Shown in pieces: positions 1 to 9,305 of a stretch of 64,000 nucleotides of DNA (positions are counted from its first letter, which is position 1; the number at the start of each line of letters is the position of its first letter). The notes below the pieces were generated by a model. That model saw nothing but the letters and a program-made list of their open reading frames with translations. It ran no database searches and had not been told where the DNA came from. The stretch spans positions 43,902 through 107,901 of the forward strand of contig JAGXAO010000001.1 in assembly GCA_018971565.1 (NCBI GenBank). The letters are read 5' to 3'. A program made the position numbers and the translations under genes. The stretch comes from Rhodospirillales bacterium (lineage in GTDB: Bacteria > Pseudomonadota > Alphaproteobacteria > Acetobacterales > Acetobacteraceae).

Positions 1-1620
1 ATTTTGCGGGCGCGCGCGTTCCAGCTTCTCGCGCAGTTCGGCGGAGAGGCCGCCGACTTCGGCATAGTTGAAAGCGGCGGGGATTTTGACGGCTTCGTCT
101 TTTTCCCGCGCGCGGATTTCGGAGTTCTGGCGGGCGATGTAGCCGGCATAAAGCAGGTCAGCGCGGAGGATGTTGGCGGCCCTGCCCTCGCCTTCCGGCT
201 TGTTTTGAAAAGATGCAATCTGTGCCTTAAGATTTTCGAATGATTGCGCGCGCGTTGTGCCCACGCAGCCCCAATCCAGCCCCTTCTGGGTCAGGCGCAG
301 CTCGGCATTGTCGGCGCGCAGAAGCAGGCGGTATTCGGCGCGGGAGGTGAACATGCGGTAGGGTTCGGTGACACCCTGGGTGACGAGATCGTCGATAAGG
401 ACGCCGATATAGGCTTCCGACCGGGAGAGATGGACCGCATCAGCACCCCCTGCCCGGCGCGCGGCGTTTAAGCCCGCCATGAGCCCTTGGGCGCCTGCTT
501 CCTCGTACCCCGTGGTGCCGTTGATCTGACCGGCGAGGAAAAGCCCAGGCAGGGCCTTCAAACTTAGAGAATGGTCGAGGGCGCGGGGGTCGACGTAATC
601 ATATTCCACCGCGTAGCCGGGGCGCAGGATTTCGGCGTGTTCCAGCCCTGGGATGGTATGGATGAGGGCAAGCTGCACGTCCAGCGGCAAAGAGGTGGAA
701 ATGCCGTTGGGGTAGATTGTGTCATCATCCAGCCCTTCGGGCTCCAGGAAGATCTGGTGGCCAGGTTTTTCAGCGAAGCGGACCACTTTATCCTCGATGG
801 AGGGGCAGTAGCGCGGGCCGCGCCCGGCGATGTTGCCGCCATAGACCGCTGATTTATGGATGTTTTCCCGGATGACCGCGTGCGTGGCTTCGGTGGTGGA
901 GGTGATGCGGCAGGAGATCTGCGGGTTGGTGATGCGGGATGTGAGCGCGGAAAACGGCTCGGGCGGGTTTTCGCCTTTGTCCTCGGGGAGGCTATCCCAA
1001 TCGATGCTGGATTTGGCCAGACGCGCGGGTGTGCCGGTTTTCAGGCGGCCCAGCGGCAGGTTGAGACGGTGCAGGTCTGCCGCCAGAGCCCGTGAGGGAG
1101 AATCCCCCGCTCGCCCGCCGGGCTGCATCTGGGTGCCGAAATGCAAGACTCCATTGAGGAAAGTGCCGGTGGTGAGCACGGCGGCGGCGCAGGAGAGGGT
1201 TTTGCCGGAGCCGAGTTTGACCCCGGTGAGGACGCCGTTGGTGACCGCGAACCCGGCGGCTTCATCCTCTAATATTTTGAGGTTGGCCTGCGCGGCGAGC
1301 AGCGCCTGGATGGCGTTGCGGTAGAGCGAGCGGTCTGCCTGGGCGCGGGGGCCGCGCACGGCGGGGCCCTTGGTGCGATTAAGAAGCTTGAAATGGATGC
1401 AGGCGGCATCTGCCGCTTTGGCCATCAGGCCGTCCAGCGCGTCGATCTCGCGGACCAGATGGCCTTTGCCGATGCCGCCAATGGCGGGGTTGCATGACAT
1501 TTCGCCCACGCGGGCAGCACTTTGCGTAACCAGCAGGGTGCGCGCGCCATAGCGTGCGGAAGCCGCGGCGGCTTCCGTGCCCGCATGGCCGCCGCCGATG
1601 ATGATGACATCGTATTCCAT
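1..1620 (-). CDS. mnmG: tRNA uridine-5-carboxymethylaminomethyl(34) synthesis enzyme MnmG, C-terminus cut by window edge
   Basis: Own reverse-strand translation: [64 protein letters not shown]..., later [23 protein letters not shown]-binding GidA signature. Absent from the ORF track because it has no stop inside the window. Confidence 0.95.
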   Translation of the reverse strand, partial: MEYDVIIIGGGHAGTEAAAASARYGARTLLVTQSAARVGEMSCNPAIGGIGKGHLVREIDALDGLMAKAADAACIHFKLLNRTKGPAVRGPRAQADRSLYRNAIQALLAAQANLKILEDEAAGFAVTNGVLTGVKLGSGKTLSCAAAVLTTGTFLNGVLHFGTQMQPGGRAGDSPSRALAADLHRLNLPLGRLKTGTPARLAKSSIDWDSLPEDKGENPPEPFSALTSRITNPQISCRITSTTEATHAVIRENIHKSAVYGGNIAGRGPRYCPSIEDKVVRFAEKPGHQIFLEPEGLDDDTIYPNGISTSLPLDVQLALIHTIPGLEHAEILRPGYAVEYDYVDPRALDHSLSLKALPGLFLAGQINGTTGYEEAGAQGLMAGLNAARRAGGADAVHLSRSEAYIGVLIDDLVTQGVTEPYRMFTSRAEYRLLLRADNAELRLTQKGLDWGCVGTTRAQSFENLKAQIASFQNKPEGEGRAANILRADLLYAGYIARQNSEIRAREKDEAVKIPAAFNYAEVGGLSAELREKLERARPQN

Positions 1621-1824
1621 GCGCGGGGTTTAGCGAAAGCCGAGCCAAAACGCCAAGGGTTTCAGGAGATGGTAAGGTGCTGGGCCTTAATGTTGCCACA
1701 TGTTTGCCGGAAGCGGCGCGCGCGCGTTTAGGCATTTGAACCGCCTGGGCAGGTACCTATATCTCGAGGATCGTAGAGGAGTTTTTGCGCGTTGAAGCAG
1801 GCGGCGAGTGGAGAGCAGGGACGG

Positions 1825-2376
1825 ATGTGCGCGAAGAGCGCGCAAGCGCGCCCCGCCGCGGATTGCGGGGATCTGCCGTTTCTTATCAAACGTGACGGAA
1901 GCTGGCTGTATAAAGGCAGCCCGATTGCCCGTAAGCCCATGATTTGCTTGTTTTCGACCGTGCTGACGCGAGACGAGGCCGGAAAATATATCCTGGAAAC
2001 TCCGGCGGAGCGCGGGCAGATAGAGGTTGAGGATGCGCCGTTTCTGGCGGTGGAGCTGGAATGGAACGGCAGCGGAAGGGAGCAGGTGCTGTGTTTCCGC
2101 ACAAATGTAGACCAATGCGTGACGGCGGGGCGGGAGCACCCCATCCGGATTTCTCACGATTTGCTGAGTTGCGAGCCAACGCCCTATCTTCATATTCGTG
2201 ATGGCAAAGGCAGATTCCCGATTGAGGCGCGGATTAACCGCGCAACCTATTACGAGCTGGTGGCGCTGGCCGAGCCGGGAATTGTTAATGGGCGCAAGGT
2301 GCTGGGGGTGTGGAGCCAGGGCGTGTTTTTCCCGCTGGGAGATATGCCGAATTGCCGGGATGCCGATTGCGCGTAA
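1825..2376 (+). CDS. DUF1285 domain-containing protein
   Basis: ORF 1792-2376. Translation CGDLPFLIKRDGSWLYKGSPIARKPMICLFSTVLTRDEAGKYILETPAERGQIEVEDAPFLAVE resembles the DUF1285 family. Start chosen at MCAKSAQARP. Confidence 0.8.
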   Translation: MCAKSAQARPAADCGDLPFLIKRDGSWLYKGSPIARKPMICLFSTVLTRDEAGKYILETPAERGQIEVEDAPFLAVELEWNGSGREQVLCFRTNVDQCVTAGREHPIRISHDLLSCEPTPYLHIRDGKGRFPIEARINRATYYELVALAEPGIVNGRKVLGVWSQGVFFPLGDMPNCRDADCA

Positions 2377-2391
2377 GCCGGGTGGCGCCCC

Positions 2392-2949
2392 ATGAAGGCT
2401 GAGGTGCTGCGGGCGGCTTTTCCACAAGGGTTTGCCTATAGAAATTTACAACAGGGGCGCTTGCGCGCGGCGGCGGTGCTGGTGGCCCTGGAGCCAGGGA
2501 ACGGCGTGTGGCTGACGCGGCGCAGTACGCGCATGACGGCCCATCCGGGGCAGGTTTCCTTTCCTGGGGGGAAGATTGAGCCCTATGACGTCACCCCTGA
2601 GGCTGGGGCCTTGCGGGAGGCGCAAGAAGAGATTGGCCTGGAGCCGGCACGGGCGGAAATTCTGGGCCGGATGGATGATTACGTGACCGGCACCGGGTTT
2701 CATATTGCCCCGGTGGTGGCGCTGGTGCCTGAAAAAGTGGCCTTATTGCCCGCCACCGAGGAGGTGGAAGAGCTGTTTGTTCTGCCGTTCTCGGTTTTGC
2801 TGAACCCGGAATACCCCGCGCGCCGGAGAGCTGTGGGCCAGGTGGGCTTGAGGGAGTTCTGGGTGTGGCCGCATGAGGACCATGTGATCTGGGGTGCCAC
2901 GGCGGAGATGCTCTACCGCGTGGCGATGCGGTTGCGGGGTGTTGCGTGA
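2392..2949 (+). CDS. Nudix hydrolase (CoA pyrophosphatase-like)
   Basis: Nudix box GGKIEPYDVTPEAGALREAQEEIGL. Confidence 0.9.
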   Translation: MKAEVLRAAFPQGFAYRNLQQGRLRAAAVLVALEPGNGVWLTRRSTRMTAHPGQVSFPGGKIEPYDVTPEAGALREAQEEIGLEPARAEILGRMDDYVTGTGFHIAPVVALVPEKVALLPATEEVEELFVLPFSVLLNPEYPARRRAVGQVGLREFWVWPHEDHVIWGATAEMLYRVAMRLRGVA

Positions 2950-4076
2950 TTGAACTGCCGGGCATGGAGGAGGTTTGGGCGGCACTGCCGGAGGCGCGGA
3001 TGGTGGGTGGCGCGGTGCGCGACATGCTGGCGGGCCGGGCGGTGGCGGATGTGGATTTTGCCTCGCCATTGAAGCCTGAAGAGGTGATGGCGCGGGCAAA
3101 GGCCATGGGCCTGAAGGCGGTGCCGACCGGGGTGGAGCACGGCACGGTGACGCTGGTGGCGGCGGGGCGCGGGTTTGAGGTGACGAGCCTGCGCCGGGAT
3201 GTGGAAACGGACGGGCGGCACGCGGTTGTGGCCTTTACCGATGACTGGCGTGAGGATGCGGCGCGGCGGGATTTTACCATCAACGCGATGAGCTGCACGC
3301 AGGGCGGCGAGGTTTTCGATTATTTCGGCGGGCAAGCGGATCTGGCGGCCGGGATTGTGCGGTTTGTGGGGGCGCCTGGTGCGCGGATTGCCGAGGATTA
3401 TTTAAGGATTTTGCGGTTCTTCCGCTTCTTCGCGCGTTATGGGCAAGGTGGACCCGATGCCGGGGCGGTGGTGGCGGTTGCGGCGGGACGCGAGGGGTTG
3501 CGGCAGCTTTCCGTGGAGCGGGTTTGGGCCGAGCTGAAGAAGATTTTGGTGGCCCCTGCCCCGCTGGCTTCTGTGGAATTGATGCGGCAAACCGGCGTGC
3601 TGGAGATGGTGTTGCCGGGGGCGAAGCCGGAGCGGCTGGCGGCGCTGCTGAGGCGTGGGGCGCCGGGTGATGCGCTGTTGCGAGTGGCGGCGCTGACGGA
3701 TGAGGATTTTGCCGGGCGGTTGCGGTTGAGCGGTGCCGAGGCGGAGATGCTGGTGGGCTGGCGTAAGCCGTTTGCGTTGAGGTTGGAGGATGACGACGCG
3801 GCGTTGCGCCGGGCGCTGGCGGATGAGGCGCGTGAGGTGCTGATGGGCCAGAGCTGGCTGTGGGGCGGCGGCGGTGCTGGCTGGGCCCGGCTGCGGGACC
3901 GGCTGGCGGGCATGGAAAGGCCGGTGTTTCCGCTGCAGGGCCGGGATTTGCTTGCGTTGGGGGTGGAGCCGGGTCCGAGGATTGGGGAGATTCTGGCGGC
4001 GGCGCGTCGGTGGTGGATGGAAGGCGGCTGCGTGGCGGACAGGGCGGCGTGTTTGGGAGTTGTGCGAGCGCTCTAA
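2946..4076 (+). CDS. CCA-adding tRNA nucleotidyltransferase
   Basis: [21 protein letters not shown]..., [31 protein letters not shown]; overlaps the Nudix gene by 4 nt. Confidence 0.93.
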   Translation: MIELPGMEEVWAALPEARMVGGAVRDMLAGRAVADVDFASPLKPEEVMARAKAMGLKAVPTGVEHGTVTLVAAGRGFEVTSLRRDVETDGRHAVVAFTDDWREDAARRDFTINAMSCTQGGEVFDYFGGQADLAAGIVRFVGAPGARIAEDYLRILRFFRFFARYGQGGPDAGAVVAVAAGREGLRQLSVERVWAELKKILVAPAPLASVELMRQTGVLEMVLPGAKPERLAALLRRGAPGDALLRVAALTDEDFAGRLRLSGAEAEMLVGWRKPFALRLEDDDAALRRALADEAREVLMGQSWLWGGGGAGWARLRDRLAGMERPVFPLQGRDLLALGVEPGPRIGEILAAARRWWMEGGCVADRAACLGVVRAL

Positions 4077-5965
4077 ACCGCGATGCGCACACCGAGTTCG
4101 ACCACGCGGTCTGACGGGATGCGGAAGAATTCCGTGGCGGTGATGGCGTTGCGGGACATGAACAGGAACAGCCAGCGGCGGATGAAGCGCAGCTTGGGTA
4201 CAGAGGCTGGGACCACGGTTTCCCGGCCGAGGAAATAGCTGGTCTGCATGGGTTTGAACTCGATACCCTGGCCGGTGAGGCTTTCCAGCGCACGGGGGAC
4301 GTTCGGGCTTTCCATGAAGCCGTAATAGAGGGTGACTTTATAGATGCCGGGTGAGGCTTCCTCGACCCTGATACGTTCGCCCGGGCTGGCCTGCGGCACA
4401 TCCAGATTGCGGACGGTGAGGAAGAAAACCTGCTCGTGCAGCACCTTATTGTGTTTGAGGTTGTGAAGCAGGGCGTTGGGCACGTAGTCCAGATTGCCGG
4501 TCATGAACACGGCGGTGCCGGGGACGCGCACAATGCGCGATTGCGGCAGCCGGTTGAGGAAGGTGGAGAGGGGCAGGCTGTCCTGCATCCAGCGGGCGAG
4601 GATGAGAGAGCGGCCGCGCCGCCAGGTGGTCATCACCAGGATGATGGTGAAGCCGATGGCGAGCGGCACCCACCCGCCCTCGACAATTTTTAGTGAATTG
4701 GCGGAGAAGAAGGCGAGGTCTACCACGCCGATGAGGCCGAACACGGCCAGGGTGGAGATGCGCGACCAGCCGAACTGGCGGCGGTAGACGAAGGCGGCCA
4801 GCGTGTTGTCGCATAAAAACGTGCCGGTGACGGCGATGCCGTAAGCCGAGGCCAGATTGGAAGAGGAGCGGAAGGTGAGCACCAGCAGGAGCACGCCGAT
4901 GGCGAGGATGGTGTTGATCTGGGGCACGTAGATCTGGCCCTGTTCTGTTTCGCTGGTGTGGCGGATTTCCATGCGCGGCAGCAGGCCGAGCTGCACACAC
5001 ATGCGAGAGACCGAAAAAGCGCCGGAAATGACGGCCTGGCTGGCGATGACCGTGGCCAGCGTGGCAAGCAGGATGAGCGGCACCTGCAGGACATGTGGGG
5101 CGAGCTTGTAGAACGGGTTGCTGCCGGCGGCGGGATTGGCGATGACCAGCGCGCCCTGGCCGTAATAATTCAGCAGCAGGCAGGGCAGCACGAAAAACAC
5201 CCAGGAGACCCGGATGGGCTTGCGGCCGAAATGGCTCATATCCGCATAAAGGGCCTCTGCCCCGGTGACGGCCAGCACCACCGCGCCCAGAACCAGGAAG
5301 GCCATGCGGTCGTGCCGGATGATGAAGCTGGCGCCGAACCAGGGATTGAGGGCGATGAAGACGCCGGGGTGATGGATGATCTGGCTGAGGCCCAACGCGC
5401 CGATGCTGAGGAACCAGAGCGCCATGACCGGCCCGAACGCCCGGCCAACGGCGGCGGTGCCGTGGCGCTGGATGACGAAAAGCACGATGATGACGGCGAT
5501 GGCGATGGGCAGAACAAGCGCGCCAAGATTGGGGGCGACGACCTCGATGCCCTCAACCGCGGAGAGGATGGAGATGGCCGGGGTGATGACGCCATCGCCA
5601 AAAAACAGCCCGGCGCCGACGATGCCGACAAGACCGGCGGCGACGCGCGTACGCTCACTGCGGGCGACGCGGCTGGCCAGAGCCATGAGCGAGAGGGTGC
5701 CGCCTTCTCCGTTATTGTCGGCCCGCATGATGAAGATGACGTATTTCAGCGTGACGGTGATGATGAGCGCCCAGGTGATGAGGGAGAGGACGCCGAGAAC
5801 ATCCTCTGGCACCAGATGATTGCCGCTGAAATAAGAAAGGCAGGTTTGCAGCGCGTAGAGCGGGCTGGTGCCGATGTCGCCATAGACCACGCCGAGGACG
5901 CCGATGAGAGCCGTGAGCCGGAGTTTTTCAGCCGTTCCGTCTTGTTGAACCAAGCTGGAGGTCAT
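4073..5965 (-). CDS. kup: Kup family potassium transporter
   Basis: 630 aa; [24 protein letters not shown]..., [16 protein letters not shown], multiple TM segments. Confidence 0.96.
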   Translation of the reverse strand: MTSSLVQQDGTAEKLRLTALIGVLGVVYGDIGTSPLYALQTCLSYFSGNHLVPEDVLGVLSLITWALIITVTLKYVIFIMRADNNGEGGTLSLMALASRVARSERTRVAAGLVGIVGAGLFFGDGVITPAISILSAVEGIEVVAPNLGALVLPIAIAVIIVLFVIQRHGTAAVGRAFGPVMALWFLSIGALGLSQIIHHPGVFIALNPWFGASFIIRHDRMAFLVLGAVVLAVTGAEALYADMSHFGRKPIRVSWVFFVLPCLLLNYYGQGALVIANPAAGSNPFYKLAPHVLQVPLILLATLATVIASQAVISGAFSVSRMCVQLGLLPRMEIRHTSETEQGQIYVPQINTILAIGVLLLVLTFRSSSNLASAYGIAVTGTFLCDNTLAAFVYRRQFGWSRISTLAVFGLIGVVDLAFFSANSLKIVEGGWVPLAIGFTIILVMTTWRRGRSLILARWMQDSLPLSTFLNRLPQSRIVRVPGTAVFMTGNLDYVPNALLHNLKHNKVLHEQVFFLTVRNLDVPQASPGERIRVEEASPGIYKVTLYYGFMESPNVPRALESLTGQGIEFKPMQTSYFLGRETVVPASVPKLRFIRRWLFLFMSRNAITATEFFRIPSDRVVELGVRIAV

Positions 5966-6034
5966 CAGACTTTCCTTATCGTCACGTCGCAGCCTCTAGC
6001 CGTTTGCTCGCATGCGGACAAGGCGGCCGGGATT

Positions 6035-7132
6035 TCAGGCGGCGGGCGGTTTGGGCAGCAACAGATAGAGTTGGCCGGGTTGGCGCATGGAGCCCGCGGT
6101 TTCCTCGGCGTCTGGCCCGGCGCCGAAGAAGATGTCCGCCCGGTCTGGCCCGTGAATGCCGCCGCCAGTGTCCTGCGTGATGGTGAGCAGGTTCATGGCC
6201 GCACCGGTGATAGGGTCTGTTGTGGCGACAAAAAGCGGCGCACCGAGGGGTATGGCGGATTTATCGATGGCGGTGGAACGTTCGGCCGTGAGCGGCACGC
6301 CGAGCGCGCCGGGTGCGCCCTCGTTGGAGGGCAGCGGGCCGAGGGGGCTGAGAAACACGTAGCGGGCGTTTTGCTCCATGACGGATTGGGCTTGGCCCGG
6401 GTGGGATTTGAGCCAGGCGGAGATGGATTGGTAGCTGACATCATTGGGCTGGAGCGCGCCCATCTGTTCCAGCACGCGGCCGATTGGGGTGTAGGGCTGG
6501 CCGTTCTGGCCAGCGAAGCCGACGCGCAGGATGTTGCCGTCTGGCAGGAGGATGCGGCCCGAGCCCTGGATTTGCAGCATGAAGGCGTCAACCGGGTTGG
6601 TGACATAGGCCGTGACCGGCACCTTGCGGTGAAGGGCACCGGCATCGATTGCCGCGCGGGGAAGGCTGGCGAGGGACGCGGTGGCGGGCATGGCGTAGAG
6701 CGGCACATGATAGCCGGGGCGTTCATTTTTCGAGCCTGGAACTTCAGGTTCGAAATAGCCGGTGATGAGTGCCTGGCCGGGAATGGCATAGGCGGTGAAC
6801 CAGCTTGTGAAGAATTTTTGTGCGGCAGGGTTGTTGCCCGGAGCGACGGCTTGCGCGGCTGTGCAGGCCGGTTGCCAGAGCCCGGCCTGGCCGGCGAGTG
6901 CCTGCGCAAGGCCGGAGCCGCCTAGTGGTGAGTCGGGCGGCATTAGCAGGATGGCCTTGCAGCTGGTGACGAAGCTGGCGAGAGCGGCCGAGGCGTTGTT
7001 TTGTTGCCAGCCGGGGAGGCTGGTGACGGGGACCATGCGCCCTGGCGGGGCGTAAGCGCCGGTTTGGGCCTGCTGCTGGGCGGTGCAGGCGCCCAGGGCC
7101 AGGGTGGCAGCAAGAGTGAGAAAGCGGCGCAT
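6035..7132 (-). CDS. mltA: Membrane-bound lytic murein transglycosylase A (MltA/3D domain lipoprotein)
   Basis: Start revised to MRRFLTLAATLALGACTAQQQ (lipobox). Contains YFEPEVPGSKNERPGYHVPLY and LTITQDTGGGIHGPDRADIFFG. Confidence 0.9.
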   Translation of the reverse strand: MRRFLTLAATLALGACTAQQQAQTGAYAPPGRMVPVTSLPGWQQNNASAALASFVTSCKAILLMPPDSPLGGSGLAQALAGQAGLWQPACTAAQAVAPGNNPAAQKFFTSWFTAYAIPGQALITGYFEPEVPGSKNERPGYHVPLYAMPATASLASLPRAAIDAGALHRKVPVTAYVTNPVDAFMLQIQGSGRILLPDGNILRVGFAGQNGQPYTPIGRVLEQMGALQPNDVSYQSISAWLKSHPGQAQSVMEQNARYVFLSPLGPLPSNEGAPGALGVPLTAERSTAIDKSAIPLGAPLFVATTDPITGAAMNLLTITQDTGGGIHGPDRADIFFGAGPDAEETAGSMRQPGQLYLLLPKPPAA

Positions 7133-7136
7133 GGCG

Positions 7137-7838
7137 TTAACCGCTGCGCGCCGCCGAGAGGCGCCAGGCGGGGTCTTTGCCGCGCAGATCGCGCTCAAAG
7201 GTCCAGATGTCGCAGAGATCAGCCTGTTCGCCGCTGCCTGGGAGAGGGTTGCCTGCCGCATCCAGCTGTTGGGTGAACTGGGTGGAGAGGAACCGGATGA
7301 TGACGGCCGCGAGGTCCCCGGAAATCTGTGCGTCTTCAATGCTGACGGAGCGGATGGATTTGATTTCGGTGCGAGGCTGCTCACCTGATGGCCCGCGTGC
7401 CGAAATGGCGGCTTCGAACGTTTGGTAGACATGCGGGGTGAGCAGGGATTGCAGGGTTGTGCGGTCACCCGCGGAGAAAGCGGTGACGATGCTGCGGAAA
7501 GCGGCTTCGGCGTGGGTGAGGAATTCCGGCGGGTCGAATTGAGGGTCGCGGTTGACGATCTGCATCAGGCGCTGGCCAAGTGCTGATTGCGGGTCTGGGA
7601 TGGTGCGGCCAGGTGCTGAGGCGGGCAATACCTGGCCATCGATGACCGGACCTGACTGGGGGCCGGGCGCCATGCCGGGGTGGAAGGGCGGTTTTTCGAA
7701 CCCGATGCGTTTGCCCAGAACCGAGCGCAGGCGAAGGACAAGAAAGATCGCGATGCCCGCGAAAATTACCAGGACGACGGGAAAGCCGCCGAGCGATTGG
7801 AGTGCGTTACCGGCCACGGTTATCCTCTGTTCCCTCAT
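7137..7838 (-). CDS. Tim44/TimA-like adaptor domain membrane protein
   Basis: N-terminal TM anchor, then a Tim44-like domain (FLTHAEAAFRSIVTAFSAGDRTTLQSLLTPHVYQTFEAAI). Start revised to MREQRITVAG; lies 4 nt upstream of mltA. Confidence 0.85.
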   Translation of the reverse strand: MREQRITVAGNALQSLGGFPVVLVIFAGIAIFLVLRLRSVLGKRIGFEKPPFHPGMAPGPQSGPVIDGQVLPASAPGRTIPDPQSALGQRLMQIVNRDPQFDPPEFLTHAEAAFRSIVTAFSAGDRTTLQSLLTPHVYQTFEAAISARGPSGEQPRTEIKSIRSVSIEDAQISGDLAAVIIRFLSTQFTQQLDAAGNPLPGSGEQADLCDIWTFERDLRGKDPAWRLSAARSG

Positions 7839-7974
7839 AGATTGACGCAACGCGCCCCGGCGCGCAACCCAGGCGCTTGAGAACAAGATTGCAGCGGGGC
7901 GGCTGTTGGCGCGCGGCCAGACATATGTTGCAATGGGGCTGGCCGGCAAGCCGGATAATCTTGAAGGAATTTTC

Positions 7975-8529
7975 ATGTTTCTGCTCCGCCACGGGCAAAG
8001 CCTCTTCAACCTGCGTTTTACTGAGACGAGGCGGGACCCCGGGATTGAAGACCCTGAGCTGACCGAGCTGGGCCATGCCCAGGCGCAAGCGGCGGCGGAA
8101 GAACTGGCGGGGGCCGGGATAACCCGGCTGGTTGTTTCACCTTACCTGCGCGCGTTGCAGACGGCGCAGCCGTTTCTGGCGCTGCCTGGGGTGAGTGTGG
8201 AGGTGATGCATGAGGTGCGTGAGCGGACCGCCTTCATCTGTGATATCGGCAGCACCCCTGCCCAGCTCGCCACGCGGTTTCCGCACCATGAATTCGGGCA
8301 TCTGCCCGAGCGCTGGTGGCATGACGATGTTGAAACCGAGGAGGAGACGGTGGCCCGGGCGGAGGCTTTCAGGCTTGCAATGCGGGCACGGCCGGATGAG
8401 CACACGACGCTGCTGGTGAGCCATTGGGGGTTTATTCTGGCGCTGACCGGGATTTCTGTCGGCAATGGTGAGTGGGTTGAGTTTCACCCCGGCACGGCGC
8501 GCCCAGGGCGGATAAGCTGGCAGCATTGA
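7975..8529 (+). CDS. Histidine phosphatase family protein
   Basis: MFLLRHGQSLFNLRF (RHG motif); start chosen after GAAGGAA ribosome-binding site. Confidence 0.88.
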   Translation: MFLLRHGQSLFNLRFTETRRDPGIEDPELTELGHAQAQAAAEELAGAGITRLVVSPYLRALQTAQPFLALPGVSVEVMHEVRERTAFICDIGSTPAQLATRFPHHEFGHLPERWWHDDVETEEETVARAEAFRLAMRARPDEHTTLLVSHWGFILALTGISVGNGEWVEFHPGTARPGRISWQH

Positions 8530-9305
8530 GCGAGGCGTGCATGGGATTGTTGCAGGACGGCGAGGCGCCGGTTTACGATTTGCTGCGCGCGGCGGCGCAA
8601 AGCCCGTTTTTGCTGACGGCGGACCATGCGGGGCGGGCGATTCCACGGGCGTTGGGAGATTTGGGCGTGCCGGGTGCGGAGATGGACCGGCATATTGCCT
8701 GGGATATTGGTATTGCGGGCGTGACGCGGCGTTTGAGCGAGGTGCTGGATGCGACGGCGATTTTGCAGAATTATTCGCGGCTGGTGATTGATTGTAACCG
8801 CAACCCCGCCTGGGCCAGTGCGATTCCAGAAGTAAGTGAGGCGACCAGGATTCTGGGCAATGAAGGGCTGGACGAGGCAAGGAAGGCCGCGCGGCGTGCG
8901 GCGATTTTTGACCCGTACCATGGGCGGATCGCCCGGTTGGTGAGGGAGCGGGCGCGCACGGTTTACGTGGCGATGCACAGCTTTACGCCGGTTTACCTGG
9001 CGCAGGCGCGGCCGATGCATGTGGCGGTGCTGTATAACCGAAACCCCCGGCTTTCAAAGATTTTGGCCGCGCGGCTGCGGAAAGAAAATGGGCTGGTGGT
9101 GGGGGAGAATGTGCCTTACCGCGTGAGCGATGAGACCGATTATGGCGTGCCTGTGCATGCCGAGCGGAACGGGCTTGATTATCTGGAGATTGAGATACGG
9201 CAGGATTTGATTGCCGATGAAGCGGGACAGCTGGAATGGGCGGGGCGGCTGGCGCGGCTTTTGCCCGCGGCGTTGAGGCAATTGGATATGGGGACGAGGG
9301 CGTGA
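8526..9305 (+). CDS. N-formylglutamate amidohydrolase family protein
   Basis: SPFLLTADHAGRAIPRALGDLGV, HIAWDIGIAGVTRRLSE, RLVIDCNRNP. Confidence 0.9.
   Translation: MSEACMGLLQDGEAPVYDLLRAAAQSPFLLTADHAGRAIPRALGDLGVPGAEMDRHIAWDIGIAGVTRRLSEVLDATAILQNYSRLVIDCNRNPAWASAIPEVSEATRILGNEGLDEARKAARRAAIFDPYHGRIARLVRERARTVYVAMHSFTPVYLAQARPMHVAVLYNRNPRLSKILAARLRKENGLVVGENVPYRVSDETDYGVPVHAERNGLDYLEIEIRQDLIADEAGQLEWAGRLARLLPAALRQLDMGTRA

Noticed and set aside
4958-6925. 655-aa plus-strand ORF opposite kup and mltA
   Set aside because: Antisense shadow ORF in high-GC DNA; Asp/Gly/His/Arg-rich with no domain pattern, while both minus-strand genes are clear.
7133-7468. N-terminal 112-aa extension of the MltA ORF in the track
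   Set aside because: Out-of-frame reading of the Tim44 gene; the lipobox start MRRFLTLAATLALGAC is far more plausible.
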